A stretch of 64,000 nt of DNA, taken from NCBI GenBank assembly GCA_964531025.1, contig CAZHDY010000002.1:186001-250000 (forward strand). The letters run 5' to 3'. Source of the DNA: CALMEC01 sp964531025 (lineage in GTDB: Bacteria > Actinomycetota > Thermoleophilia > Miltoncostaeales > Miltoncostaeaceae). Position numbers and translations under genes: made by a program. The stretch's first letter is position 1; every line of letters starts with the position of its first letter. Shown one piece after another: positions 48,929 to 57,680 of the stretch. The notes below the pieces were generated by a model. That model saw only the letters and a program-made list of their open reading frames with translations. It ran no database searches and was not told the origin of the DNA.

Positions 48929-49513
48929 TCAGTTGGGACGGATCACCGTGTCGATGATCCCGTAGTCCTTCGCCTCGTCGGCGCTCATGAAGTAGTCGCG
49001 CTCGGTGTCGCGGGCGACCTTCTCCATGTCCTGGCCGGTGTTCTCGGCGAGGATCTCGTCCAGGCGCTTGCGCAGGGTGATGATCTCGCGGGCGTGGATC
49101 TCGATGTCGGACGCCTGCCCGGAGAACCCGCTGGAGACCTGGTGGATGAGGATCTTCGAGTTGGGGAGCGCCATCCGCTTGCCCTTCGTCCCCCCGGCGA
49201 GGAGGAACGCGCCCATGCTCATCGCGATGCCCACGCAGATGGTCTGCACGTCGGGCTTGATGAACTGCATGGTGTCGTAGATGGCAAGACCCGCGTAGAC
49301 CGAACCACCGGGCGAGTTGATGTAGAGCGAGATCTCCTTGTCGGGGTCGTCGCTCGACAGGTGCAGAAGCTGCGCGACCACCAGGTTCGCGATCTGGTCG
49401 TCGATCGGGGTCCCGAGGAAGATGATGCGCTCGTTGAGCAGTCGGGAGTAGATGTCGAACGAACGCTCACCGCGCGACGTCTGCTCGACCACCATCGGGA
49501 TAAGCGGGCTCAT
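48929..49513 (-). CDS. clpP: ClpP, proteolytic subunit
   Basis: A 194-residue serine protease. Ser near 99 in 'GIAMSMGAFLL', His near 123 in 'ILIHQVSSG' and the downstream Asp complete the triad. 'IYSRLLNERIIFLG' is the hydrophobic-pocket N-terminus. The ATG overlaps the tig stop by one base (TGATG). Only one clpP is in the window; many actinobacteria have two. Confidence 0.97.
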   Translation of the reverse strand: MSPLIPMVVEQTSRGERSFDIYSRLLNERIIFLGTPIDDQIANLVVAQLLHLSSDDPDKEISLYINSPGGSVYAGLAIYDTMQFIKPDVQTICVGIAMSMGAFLLAGGTKGKRMALPNSKILIHQVSSGFSGQASDIEIHAREIITLRKRLDEILAENTGQDMEKVARDTERDYFMSADEAKDYGIIDTVIRPN

Positions 49514-50910
49514 CAAGACTCCTTGGTCGTGGGCGAGTCGGGTGTCCACAGCCCCTCGGACGGCTTGGGGGCGTCCTTCTCGGGGGTCCACAGCTGCTCG
49601 CGCGCCTCCTTGAGGGCCACGGGGATCGCCGTGCTGTTCTCGATCAGAAGATCAACCGTCCTTCGCATCACCATGTCATCGCGGAGCGTCTCGAACCCGT
49701 TCAGTTTCCGCAGCTCCCGCAGGAGCTCGTCGCCGTCCCGGCCCGACGCCTCAGCATCTGTTCGGACCTGGGCTTCGACTTCCTCGTCCGTGACGGTGAC
49801 GTTCTCGGCTTCTGCAACGGCCTCGACCACGAGTTCACGTCGAATTGCCATTTCGGCGTCGGGCGCGAGTTCCTCACGAGCCTGGTCGAGGGTCTTGCCG
49901 GACATCTGGAGGTACTGCTCGAGGGTGATGCCCTGGGGCAGGCGGTGCGAGGTCTCGTGGAGGATGCCGTCGACGCGTCCGCGGACCATGACGTCCGGGA
50001 TCTCGACCGTGGCCTCGGCCACCGCCGCATCGATCACCATGCGCCGGAAGAGCTCGTCGACCTCGTCCTGAGCGGACTTCTCGAGACGCTCCTGGATGGA
50101 CGCCCGGAGTTCCTCGACGGTGTCGTACTCCGAGATCTCCTCGGCCAGCTCGTCGGTGAGCTCGGGGAGGACCTTCTCCTGGACGCTCTTCATCGTCACG
50201 GTGTATTCGACGGTCTTGCCGGCGAGTTCCTCGCGGCCATCCGACTCCGCGTAGTCGATGGGGAAGCCGGTGGTGTCACCGGCCGCCATGCCCACGAGGC
50301 GGTCCGAGAAAGCGGCGACCAGACGGGGTCCGCCGACCTCGACCAGGTAGTCGCGGGCGCTGGCGCTGGGGAGGGGCTCACCGTCGACGGTGCCGTCGAA
50401 GTCGATGGTGACGTAGTCGCCTTCCTGCGCGGTGCGTTCCACGTCCTGGAGGCGGGCGGCCATGCCACGGAGGCGGTCGATCTCCTCGTCCACCCCGTTC
50501 TCGGGCACCTCGGGGGATCCCTTGGCGACCTCGAGGCCCTTGTAGGTACCGAGGGTGGCCTTGGGACGCGTGTGGACGACGGCCGTGAACTGGAAGCCCT
50601 CGTCGCCGGGAGCGTCCTCGAAGTCGATCTCGGGATCCGCGACCGGCTGGACGCCCGACTCCGCGAGGGCGGCGCCGTACCACTCGCCGAGCGAGTCGCG
50701 CAGCGTCTCCTCGACGACCGCGTCGCGGCCGAAGCGCTGGAGCACGACCCGCGTGGGGGCCTTGCCGGGACGGAAACCGGGAACGCGCAGATCGCGTCCC
50801 AGGCGTTTCAGGGTGCGGTCGATCTTCCGATCGACATCGTCTTTGGGAACGGCGACCTCGAGTCGGACGCGGTTCTCCTCAAGTGAAACAACCTCGGTAG
50901 TTATCGCCAT
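49513..50910 (-). CDS. tig: Trigger factor (ribosome-associated chaperone)
   Basis: A 465-residue chaperone. The N-terminal ribosome-binding domain has 'RVPGFRPGKAPTRVV', the loop that contacts L23; the FKBP-type PPIase domain follows ('EGDYVTIDFDGTVDGEPLP'), then the long helical arm. The C-terminus has a repeated motif, LWTPEKDAPKPSEG then LWTPDSP. ATG 50910 begins eight bases after the 3' end of tRNA-Leu, with GAGG in that gap. It overlaps clpP by one base. Confidence 0.96.
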   Translation of the reverse strand: MAITTEVVSLEENRVRLEVAVPKDDVDRKIDRTLKRLGRDLRVPGFRPGKAPTRVVLQRFGRDAVVEETLRDSLGEWYGAALAESGVQPVADPEIDFEDAPGDEGFQFTAVVHTRPKATLGTYKGLEVAKGSPEVPENGVDEEIDRLRGMAARLQDVERTAQEGDYVTIDFDGTVDGEPLPSASARDYLVEVGGPRLVAAFSDRLVGMAAGDTTGFPIDYAESDGREELAGKTVEYTVTMKSVQEKVLPELTDELAEEISEYDTVEELRASIQERLEKSAQDEVDELFRRMVIDAAVAEATVEIPDVMVRGRVDGILHETSHRLPQGITLEQYLQMSGKTLDQAREELAPDAEMAIRRELVVEAVAEAENVTVTDEEVEAQVRTDAEASGRDGDELLRELRKLNGFETLRDDMVMRRTVDLLIENSTAIPVALKEAREQLWTPEKDAPKPSEGLWTPDSPTTKES

Positions 50911-50918
50911 AGCCTCAA

Positions 50919-51000
50919 TGCGGGTGAGAGGATTTGAACCTCCACGGGTTGCCCCACTAGGACCTAAACCTAGCGCGTCTGCCGATTCCGCCACACCCGC
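50919..51000 (-). tRNA. tRNA-Leu (anticodon TAG)
   Basis: 82 nt with the long variable arm of class II tRNAs. Acceptor GCGGGTG/CACCCGC, anticodon arm CTAGG-TTTAGGT-CCTAG with anticodon TAG, T-arm GAGG-TTCAAAT-CCTC, discriminator A. CCA is not encoded. Its 3' end is eight bases from the tig start codon, so it must be cut from the tig mRNA. Confidence 0.97.
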
Positions 51001-51022
51001 GAGGTGTGCCGACCCCCGGAGG

Positions 51023-51095
51023 GGTGAACGGAGGGACTCGAACCCTCGGCCACCTGGACCACAACCAGGTGCTCTACCAACTGAGCTACGTTCAC
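51023..51095 (-). tRNA. tRNA-His (anticodon GTG)
   Basis: 73 nt: acceptor GTGAACG/CGTTCAC, anticodon arm CCTGG-TTGTGGT-CCAGG with anticodon GTG, T-arm GAGGG-TTCGAGT-CCCTC, discriminator C73. A G lies at -1 (51096), able to pair with C73 as in all histidine tRNAs. It heads the unit with tRNA-Leu 22 bases downstream. Confidence 0.97.
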
Positions 51096-51101
51096 CAGGA
51101 T

Positions 51102-51129
51102 CGCCGACGTGTCGGCGCGGGCGATGATA
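51102..51129 (-). promoter_or_regulatory. -10 and leader palindrome of the tRNA-His-Leu-tig unit
   Basis: On the minus strand TATCAT (51124-51129) is a -10. The short leader includes the palindrome CGCCGAC-ac-GTCGGCG (51102-51117) just before the tRNA 5' end. No -35 is clear. Confidence 0.5.
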
Positions 51130-51284
51130 GCGCACGACGCCCACCCGACCCCCAACTCTGCAATGGGCCGCAACGTGGCCGTGGGACGTGAGCGCGACGG
51201 TGGCAGACCGGGTGCTGCCCAGGGATGCCGAGACCCGTCATGTCGCGGGCTTCCCCCCTGCGACAGAACCCCGGTACATCGTGG

Positions 51285-52316
51285 TCAGACCGGTACGGTC
51301 CCCCGGTACCCGGCCGAGTGGACGACCACCTTGAGCGCCTCCCCGGTGTCCGCCAGCCGATAGGCCTCCTGCGCGTCGGTCAGAGGGACGCGGTGGGTGA
51401 TGACGAGATCGCTGTCGACAGCGCCCCGCCCGATGAGCTCGAGCGCCTCACGGGTGTCCTTCGGACCCGCCGAGTAGGTCGACTGCAGCGTCACCTCGCG
51501 GAAGAACGCCTCGCCCAGGTCCAGGGGGACCGTGTGCCCCGGCTCGGGGACGGCGAAGAGCTGAACGACCCCGGCCACGCCCGCCATGGCGAGCGACGCG
51601 GCGATCGCCGTCGGCGCGTGCGTGCAGACGAACACCTGGTCGGCGCCGTGCCCGTCGAGCGCCGCGTGCACCGCCGCGGCGTCCAGACCGTCGGCCAGAA
51701 CGGCGCCCGCCTGCTCGGCGCGTCGCCGTCGATCCTCGTCCGGCTCGACGGCGACGACGCGAGCCGCGCCCAGGGCGCGGGCGGCCATGATCTCGAGAAG
51801 CCCCATCGAGCCCGCTCCCACCACGACCACCGCCGATCCCTCGCGCACACCGGCCATGTGCTGCCCGCGCAGGATGCAGGCGAGCGGTTCGATGAGCGTG
51901 GCGGCGTCGTCCGACACGTGACCGGGTACCGGGAGCACGTCAAGGTCGGCGTTCTCGCGCGGGACACGGATGTACTCGGCCAGCCCGCCGGGATCGATGC
52001 GGGTGGTGCGGAACCGCTCACAGAGCGTGTCGCGTCCGTTGCGGCACCTCTCGCACTCCAGGCACGGGACGTGATGATGGACGAACACCCGGTCGCCGAC
52101 CGCGAAACCCGCGCCGTCCCCGGTCGCGGCCACGACGCCGACCGGTTCATGTCCCAGGACGACGGGCGCCCGTGGGTCTTGGTACCAGCGCATGAGGTCA
52201 CTGCCGCAGATCCCGCACGCGACCATGCGCACGACCAGTTCACCGGGGCCGGGCCGGGGGACGTCCATGGACTCCACCGTGATCCGTCCGGCCCCGTGGT
52301 AGACGGCGGCGCGCAT
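51285..52316 (-). CDS. Zinc-dependent medium-chain alcohol/polyol dehydrogenase
   Basis: A 343-residue MDR enzyme. Catalytic zinc ligands are in 'CGICGSD' and 'GHEPVGVV', the structural zinc in 'CLECERCRNGRDTLC', and the NAD-binding motif is 'VVVGAGSMGLLEIMAARALGA'. Its closest type is the L-threonine/sorbitol/xylitol dehydrogenase group; the substrate is unknown. ATG 52316 is used; a GTG at 52334 overlapping the hydrolase stop (GTGA) would add six residues. It is probably co-transcribed with the epoxide hydrolase-like gene. Confidence 0.92.
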   Translation of the reverse strand: MRAAVYHGAGRITVESMDVPRPGPGELVVRMVACGICGSDLMRWYQDPRAPVVLGHEPVGVVAATGDGAGFAVGDRVFVHHHVPCLECERCRNGRDTLCERFRTTRIDPGGLAEYIRVPRENADLDVLPVPGHVSDDAATLIEPLACILRGQHMAGVREGSAVVVVGAGSMGLLEIMAARALGAARVVAVEPDEDRRRRAEQAGAVLADGLDAAAVHAALDGHGADQVFVCTHAPTAIAASLAMAGVAGVVQLFAVPEPGHTVPLDLGEAFFREVTLQSTYSAGPKDTREALELIGRGAVDSDLVITHRVPLTDAQEAYRLADTGEALKVVVHSAGYRGTVPV

Positions 52317-52330
52317 CGCGCCCGGCGCGA

Positions 52331-53197
52331 TCACCCGCCGGCGCGACCGAGAGCGGCGAGTAGATGCGTGTTGACGGCGTCCGGTACCTGTTGCTGTACC
52401 CAGTGCCCCACTCCCGGCAGAAGCTCGACCGTGAGCGGCCCCGTCACCTTCTTCACGGTGAGATCCAGGAGGACCGATCCCATGTACGGATCGGAGTCGC
52501 CCCACAGGATCGTCGTGGGGACCGTGATCGGCGGGAACTCGGGCGGCGGCTTCAGCCAGTTCTCGGGCGGGATGTTGGCCCGGTAGTAGTTCAGGGCGGC
52601 GGTCATACGCCCGGGACGCGCGAGCGCGTCACAGAAGAGGGCCTTGTCCTCAGGTGCGAAGGTGCCGGGCGGCGCCGGATCGAAGACGAAGCTGCGGAAG
52701 TTGGCGAAATCGTCTTTGACGAGCCACTCCTCCGCGACGCCTTCGAACTGGAACAGCAGCATGTACCAGCTCTTCTGCTGCTGGTCGGGAAGTTGACGCG
52801 CCTCGGCGGAGGCCACCGGATGAGGGCTGTTCAGGATGGTCAGCGACCGGACCAGATTCGGAGCGTTTGCCGCGAGGGCCCATGCGATGCTGCCGCCCCA
52901 GTCGTGACCGACGATGTGTGCCGACTCCTCACCGAGCGCGGAGATGAGACCGACGATGTCGCCGACGAGTTTGGGGAACGCGTACTCGGCGACCCCCTCC
53001 GGCGCATCCGTCTCCCCGTATCCGCGGAGATCCGGTGCGATCGCGCGGTAGCCCGCCTCGGCCAGCGCGGGAAGCTGGTACCGGTACGAGTGGCTGTTCT
53101 CCGGGAATCCGTGGAGGAGGATGACCGGCGGCCCGTCGCCCGCGGTCGCGTAGGACATCGTGATCTCGCCGACATCAGCTGTTCTGCGATTCGTCAT
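52331..53197 (-). CDS. Epoxide hydrolase-like alpha/beta hydrolase
   Basis: A 288-residue enzyme. 'ILLHGFPENSHSYRYQ' is the HGFP oxyanion motif, GHDWGG near 98 holds the nucleophilic Asp, 'ILWGDSDPYMG' the acid and 'LLPGVGHWVQQQVP' the His. The Asp nucleophile places it among epoxide hydrolases/haloalkane dehalogenases. The downstream alcohol dehydrogenase could oxidise the diol product, a plausible two-step route (inference). Confidence 0.92.
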   Translation of the reverse strand: MTNRRTADVGEITMSYATAGDGPPVILLHGFPENSHSYRYQLPALAEAGYRAIAPDLRGYGETDAPEGVAEYAFPKLVGDIVGLISALGEESAHIVGHDWGGSIAWALAANAPNLVRSLTILNSPHPVASAEARQLPDQQQKSWYMLLFQFEGVAEEWLVKDDFANFRSFVFDPAPPGTFAPEDKALFCDALARPGRMTAALNYYRANIPPENWLKPPPEFPPITVPTTILWGDSDPYMGSVLLDLTVKKVTGPLTVELLPGVGHWVQQQVPDAVNTHLLAALGRAGG

Positions 53198-53347
53198 GCG
53201 GCCAATCCTCTCACTCCGGGTGCCGTGATGTTAGAGCGACCTCTCGAGCGCTCGACGACGCGTCGCCCCGACGACCGGCTGAGCGGGCGGGTGGGCTCTG
53301 GTCACCGACGTGACGAGAGCCCACCCGCGGACCACGGTTCCGGACGC

Positions 53348-54292
53348 TCAGTCCTTGGAGACCGGTGCCAGCTGACCCGAGAGGTTCGGGTCGTCGTTCT
53401 TCGCGAGGTGCGGCTGCACCCGCTCGTCGAAGAAGACCTTCTTCAGCGTCGCGATCTGGGGGTCGTCGACGTACTTCGTGCCGATGACCAGCTGCCCGGC
53501 GAACTCCCGCGGTGCCGGCGGCTCGAGGATGCGGTACTCGTCCGGCGTGCCGGCGTCGACGAACGACATGTTGTAGTCGATCACCGCGTCGACCGAGTCG
53601 AGGGCACGCGGGCCCGATCCGTAGGCGATGTACGTGAACTTGTATCCGCCGACGTTCTGGGCGATGTCCTTCTCGGTCGCGGCCCAGGGGTCCACCCCGT
53701 CCTTGAAGGTGAGCTTGCCCGCACGCTCGAGGATCCACAACGCCTGCGCGGTGTTGGCCGGGTCGTTCAGGAGGGCGACGGTGGATCCCTTCGGAAGCGC
53801 ATCGAGCGAGTCGTACTTCTTGGAGTAGACCGAGTAGGACCACTGGAAGACCCCGCCGAGCGCGGTCAGCTCCATCCCGGTGGCGTCGGTGACCTGCTTC
53901 AGCCAGTGCTTGTGCTGGTAGATGTTGGCGATGTACTTGCCGTCGGCCGTCGCCTGGTCCAGCTGGGTGCCGTCCTCGATGCCGACGGGTTTGATGGTCA
54001 CGCCGTGGTCGGGCGCGATCTCGGAGTTCAGATACTCCAGGAACGCCTTCTCGCTGGCACTGCTCGCCTGGTAGGCGATCTCGAAGGTGTCACTGAAGTG
54101 GCTGCCCTCGGCGGCCTCTCCCTCGTCTCCGGAGATCTGGATCAGGAGAACCGCGGCGATCGCGATCGCGACGGCGGCGCTGACCGCGGGCCAGAGCCAC
54201 TTCTTCCTTCCCCCACCACCGAGGTCGATGGCGTCGGCGGTGTCGTCCGAGCGTGCGGCGTCGCCGCGTCCGGGATCATTGGCTGAGGACAT
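53348..54292 (-). CDS. metQ: MetQ-type methionine-binding protein, membrane-anchored form
   Basis: A 314-residue NLPA/MetQ family binding protein: 'IAYQASSASEKAFLEYLNSEIAPDHGVTIKPVGIEDGTQLDQA', 'YKKYDSLDALPKGSTVALLNDPANTAQALWILERAGKL' and 'VDAVIDYN'. Instead of a lipobox it has a charged 30-residue cytoplasmic N-terminus and one helix ('WLWPAVSAAVAIAIAAVLLI') with no Cys, so it appears to be anchored by a transmembrane helix. It delivers methionine to MetNI. It lies downstream of metI with 21 bases between. Confidence 0.9.
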   Translation of the reverse strand: MSSANDPGRGDAARSDDTADAIDLGGGGRKKWLWPAVSAAVAIAIAAVLLIQISGDEGEAAEGSHFSDTFEIAYQASSASEKAFLEYLNSEIAPDHGVTIKPVGIEDGTQLDQATADGKYIANIYQHKHWLKQVTDATGMELTALGGVFQWSYSVYSKKYDSLDALPKGSTVALLNDPANTAQALWILERAGKLTFKDGVDPWAATEKDIAQNVGGYKFTYIAYGSGPRALDSVDAVIDYNMSFVDAGTPDEYRILEPPAPREFAGQLVIGTKYVDDPQIATLKKVFFDERVQPHLAKNDDPNLSGQLAPVSKD

Positions 54293-54313
54293 GGGTTCCT
54301 TTCGCTGTGTGTC

Positions 54314-54985
54314 TCAGTGGGTGAGCGCCCGGACGATCCGGTCACCCGAGAACTGGATGAGCTGGACCAACGCGATCAGGACCACGATGCACGCGATCAT
54401 GATGTTGTCGTCGAAGCGCTGATAGCCGTAGTTGACGGCCAGGTAGCCGATCCCGCCGGACCCGATGGCACCGGCGATGGTCGAGTACTCGATGAGTGCG
54501 ATGGTGTTGAGCGTCACACCGCCCGCGAGACCGGGGAGGGCCTCGCGCAGCTGGATCGAGGTGATGATCTGGCGTTTGCTGCTGCCTCCGGCGGTGCCGA
54601 CGTCCAGGAGCTCGCGGGGCACCTCGCGTACCGCGCTCTCGGTGAGCCGGGCGAAGAACGCGATGCCGGCGATGGACATCGGGATGAGCGCCGCCTTGAA
54701 CCCGATGGTCGTGCCGAAGACCAGCTTCGTCAGAGGGATCACCGACGCCATCAGCACGAGGAACGGCAACGAGCGCCCGAGGTTGGCGATCCAGCTGATC
54801 GACAGGTGCACGGGCCGGTTGGGGGTGAGGCCGAGCGGCGACGTGTTGAAGATGACGAGGCCGAGCGGTCCCCCGAGCGCCACCACGATGGCCATGACGA
54901 TGACCACGGTGCGCAGCGTCTCCCCGAGTGCGGGCACCACCAGGTCGGGAACCTCGGTCCACGGCGTGCTGAGCGCCGTGATCAT
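54314..54985 (-). CDS. metI: Methionine ABC transporter permease
   Basis: A 223-residue permease with five to six helices and the EAA-type loop 'REALPGLAGGVTLNTIALIEYSTIAGAIGSGGIGYLA'. 'NLGRSLPFLVLMASVIPLTKLVFGTTIG' is characteristic of MetI. The ATG overlaps the metN stop (ATGA). Confidence 0.95.
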   Translation of the reverse strand: MITALSTPWTEVPDLVVPALGETLRTVVIVMAIVVALGGPLGLVIFNTSPLGLTPNRPVHLSISWIANLGRSLPFLVLMASVIPLTKLVFGTTIGFKAALIPMSIAGIAFFARLTESAVREVPRELLDVGTAGGSSKRQIITSIQLREALPGLAGGVTLNTIALIEYSTIAGAIGSGGIGYLAVNYGYQRFDDNIMIACIVVLIALVQLIQFSGDRIVRALTH

Positions 54986-56016
54986 GCGGCGCCCTCCTGT
55001 GCGGCCACGGGGACGGCGTACAGCACCGGACCGTCGGCGGGCTCGGCGATCACGCCGTGACGCCGCAGGACCTCGGCGACCCGGCGCTCGTCGAGACGCG
55101 GATCGATACCGATCGCGAGCCGGCCGACACGACTCTCGCCGGCGGCCTCCACGAGGGCGGCGAGGACGGCCAGGTCGGTGTCGAGGTCCCGGCCGGCCTC
55201 GGCCAGCCAGACCGGTGACACGGCATCGCTCTCGTACCGCACGTTCCAGGTGCGAAGATCCCCGACCGGGGGGAGCGGAGGCAGCGGGAGCAGCGCCCGC
55301 GACAGCGTCGAGTCGGACCTTCTCATGACATCGGCGACCGCCCCCTGCTCGACGATCCGGCCATGGTCGAGGTGCGCGACGAGGTCGGCGATGCTGCGGA
55401 CGACGTCCATCTCGTGCGTGATGACCAGGATCGTGACGCCGAGGTCGTCGCGCAGTTCGGTGAGAAGGTCGAGGATGGCCCGCGTGGTGTCGGGGTCGAG
55501 CCCGGATGTCGCCTCGTCGGACAGGAGCACCGCGGGACGGAGAGCGAGACCACGCGCGATGCCGATCCGCTGGCGCTGGCCGCCGGAGAGCTGCGACGGA
55601 TAATGGTTGGCGCGGTGCAGCATGTCGACGCGCTCGAGCAGGTCCGCCACGCGTCGGCGGATGTCGGCATCCGTCAGGCCGGCGTGACGCATGGGAAGCG
55701 CCACGTTCTGAGCCGCCGTCAGACGGCGGAGCAGGTTGGCCGACTGGAACACCGTGCCGATCTGCCTCCGGGCCTGGCGCAGGTCGCGACGAGGGAGCCG
55801 GGTGAGATCGCGCCCGTTGACGGCTATGGTGCCGCTCGTCGGACGTTCGAGCAGGTTGATGCAGCGCGCGAGGGTGCTCTTGCCCGCGCCGCTCGGGCCG
55901 ACGACGGCCGCGATCTGCGCCTCGGAGACGGTCAGATCGATGCCGTCCAGCACCGTCGTCGATCCACGTCCCCTCCCGGTGGGATAGACCTTCGTCAACC
56001 CCATGATCTCGATCAC
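54982..56016 (-). CDS. metN: Methionine ABC transporter ATP-binding protein
   Basis: About 344 residues. Walker A is GPSGAGKST, the signature 'LSGGQRQRIGIARGLAL', Walker B 'VLLSDEATSGLD' and the H-loop 'ILVITHEMDVV'. The C-terminal 80 residues form the NIL regulatory domain, which in other MetN proteins binds methionine and inhibits transport. GTG 56016 is preferred because GGAGG lies seven bases upstream; a TTG at 56034 is possible. First gene of metNIQ. Confidence 0.96.
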   Translation of the reverse strand: MIEIMGLTKVYPTGRGRGSTTVLDGIDLTVSEAQIAAVVGPSGAGKSTLARCINLLERPTSGTIAVNGRDLTRLPRRDLRQARRQIGTVFQSANLLRRLTAAQNVALPMRHAGLTDADIRRRVADLLERVDMLHRANHYPSQLSGGQRQRIGIARGLALRPAVLLSDEATSGLDPDTTRAILDLLTELRDDLGVTILVITHEMDVVRSIADLVAHLDHGRIVEQGAVADVMRRSDSTLSRALLPLPPLPPVGDLRTWNVRYESDAVSPVWLAEAGRDLDTDLAVLAALVEAAGESRVGRLAIGIDPRLDERRVAEVLRRHGVIAEPADGPVLYAVPVAAQEGAA

Positions 56017-56034
56017 CGGCCCGCCTCCCGTCAA

Positions 56035-56068
56035 TACATACTTTCTCTACTGAATTTATTGGATTTAC
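56035..56068 (-). promoter_or_regulatory. AT-rich metNIQ promoter region
   Basis: This is an unusually AT-rich patch in a GC-rich chromosome. On the minus strand TATGTA (56035-56040) fits a -10, placing the start about 12 bases before metN. Upstream on the plus strand ATTTA-ttgg-ATTTA is a direct repeat that could bind a sulfur or methionine regulator. No SAM riboswitch fits into so short a leader. The rest of 56069-56221 shows nothing recognisable. Confidence 0.5.
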
Positions 56069-56221
56069 GGAGCGCGTGACCGGGCATGGGCAATCGGCGG
56101 TGACGATCGCCCGTCAGCAGGCACCTTCCACGTCCCGCCCTCATCGACGCGCGGGGCCGTGTCGAGCTGCCGGGCCCCGACCGTCGTCGCGTCCCGGAGC
56201 CCCTGACCTCACACGGTGCAC

Positions 56222-56250
56222 GGAGCGCGCGTCGATCCGACGCGCGCTCC
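56222..56250. terminator. 13-bp perfect hairpin
   Basis: GGAGCGCGCGTCG (56222-56234), loop atc, CGACGCGCGCTCC (56238-56250). It is about 200 bases beyond the fba stop on the minus strand and likely insulates fba from metN. Confidence 0.65.
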
Positions 56251-56371
56251 ATCAGGTCATCAGGACCGCAGGATCCTCTCCATCACTTTGCCCCGGGCGA
56301 GCTCGTCGATGAGCCTGTCGACGGCGCCGAGCCCACAGCTCACCCGGGCCGGCGGGCACATGCTTCCGGGA

Positions 56372-56403
56372 GCGGCCCGTGGAGATGTGACGCCACGGGC
56401 CGC
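56372..56403 (-). terminator. 11-bp hairpin after fba
   Basis: GCGGCCCGTGG (56372-56382) pairs with CCACGGGCCGC (56393-56403) around a 10-nt loop, 47 bases beyond the fba stop codon. Confidence 0.65.
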
Positions 56404-56414
56404 GGGTACCTCTC

Positions 56415-56449
56415 GATGATCGGTTCCACGGAATCGCAGAACCGACCAT

Positions 56450-56452
<3 letters not shown>
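56415..56452 (-). repeat. Stop-codon hairpin after fba (divergent R1 relative)
   Basis: On the minus strand the fba stop TAG continues ATGGTCGGTTC, which pairs with GAACCGATCATC after a 13-nt loop (arms 56439-56450 and 56415-56426, one G-U). As in R1 and at rodA, the last G of the stop codon opens the stem. The arm differs from R1 (GGTCGGTTC against GATTGATTC), so relationship is less certain. Confidence 0.55.
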
Positions 56453-57535
<1,083 letters not shown>

Positions 57536-57563
57536 GCTCACTCCTTGTCGTCGGCGGTTCGGC

Positions 57564-57569
57564 GATATA
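57564..57569 (-). promoter_or_regulatory. -10 element of fbaB
   Basis: On the minus strand TATATC in a CGATATATCG palindrome; the transcription start would be about 22 bases before the ATG, leaving room for AAGGAG. It resembles the leuS -10 context (CGATATAG). No clear -35. Confidence 0.5.
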
Positions 57570-57680
57570 TCGGCCCCGTAGTCTGCCCGCCGTAGCGTCG
57601 ACCGTGGGAGATTCACCGGTTCACATGACATTCGTTCTCCGACGTTAACTCCGCCGGGGTGTCGGCCGATACACCCGACG

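Noticed and set aside
56017..56221. SAM riboswitch upstream of metN
   Set aside because: The probable -10 leaves a leader of only about a dozen bases, too short for an S-box, and no matching stems are seen.
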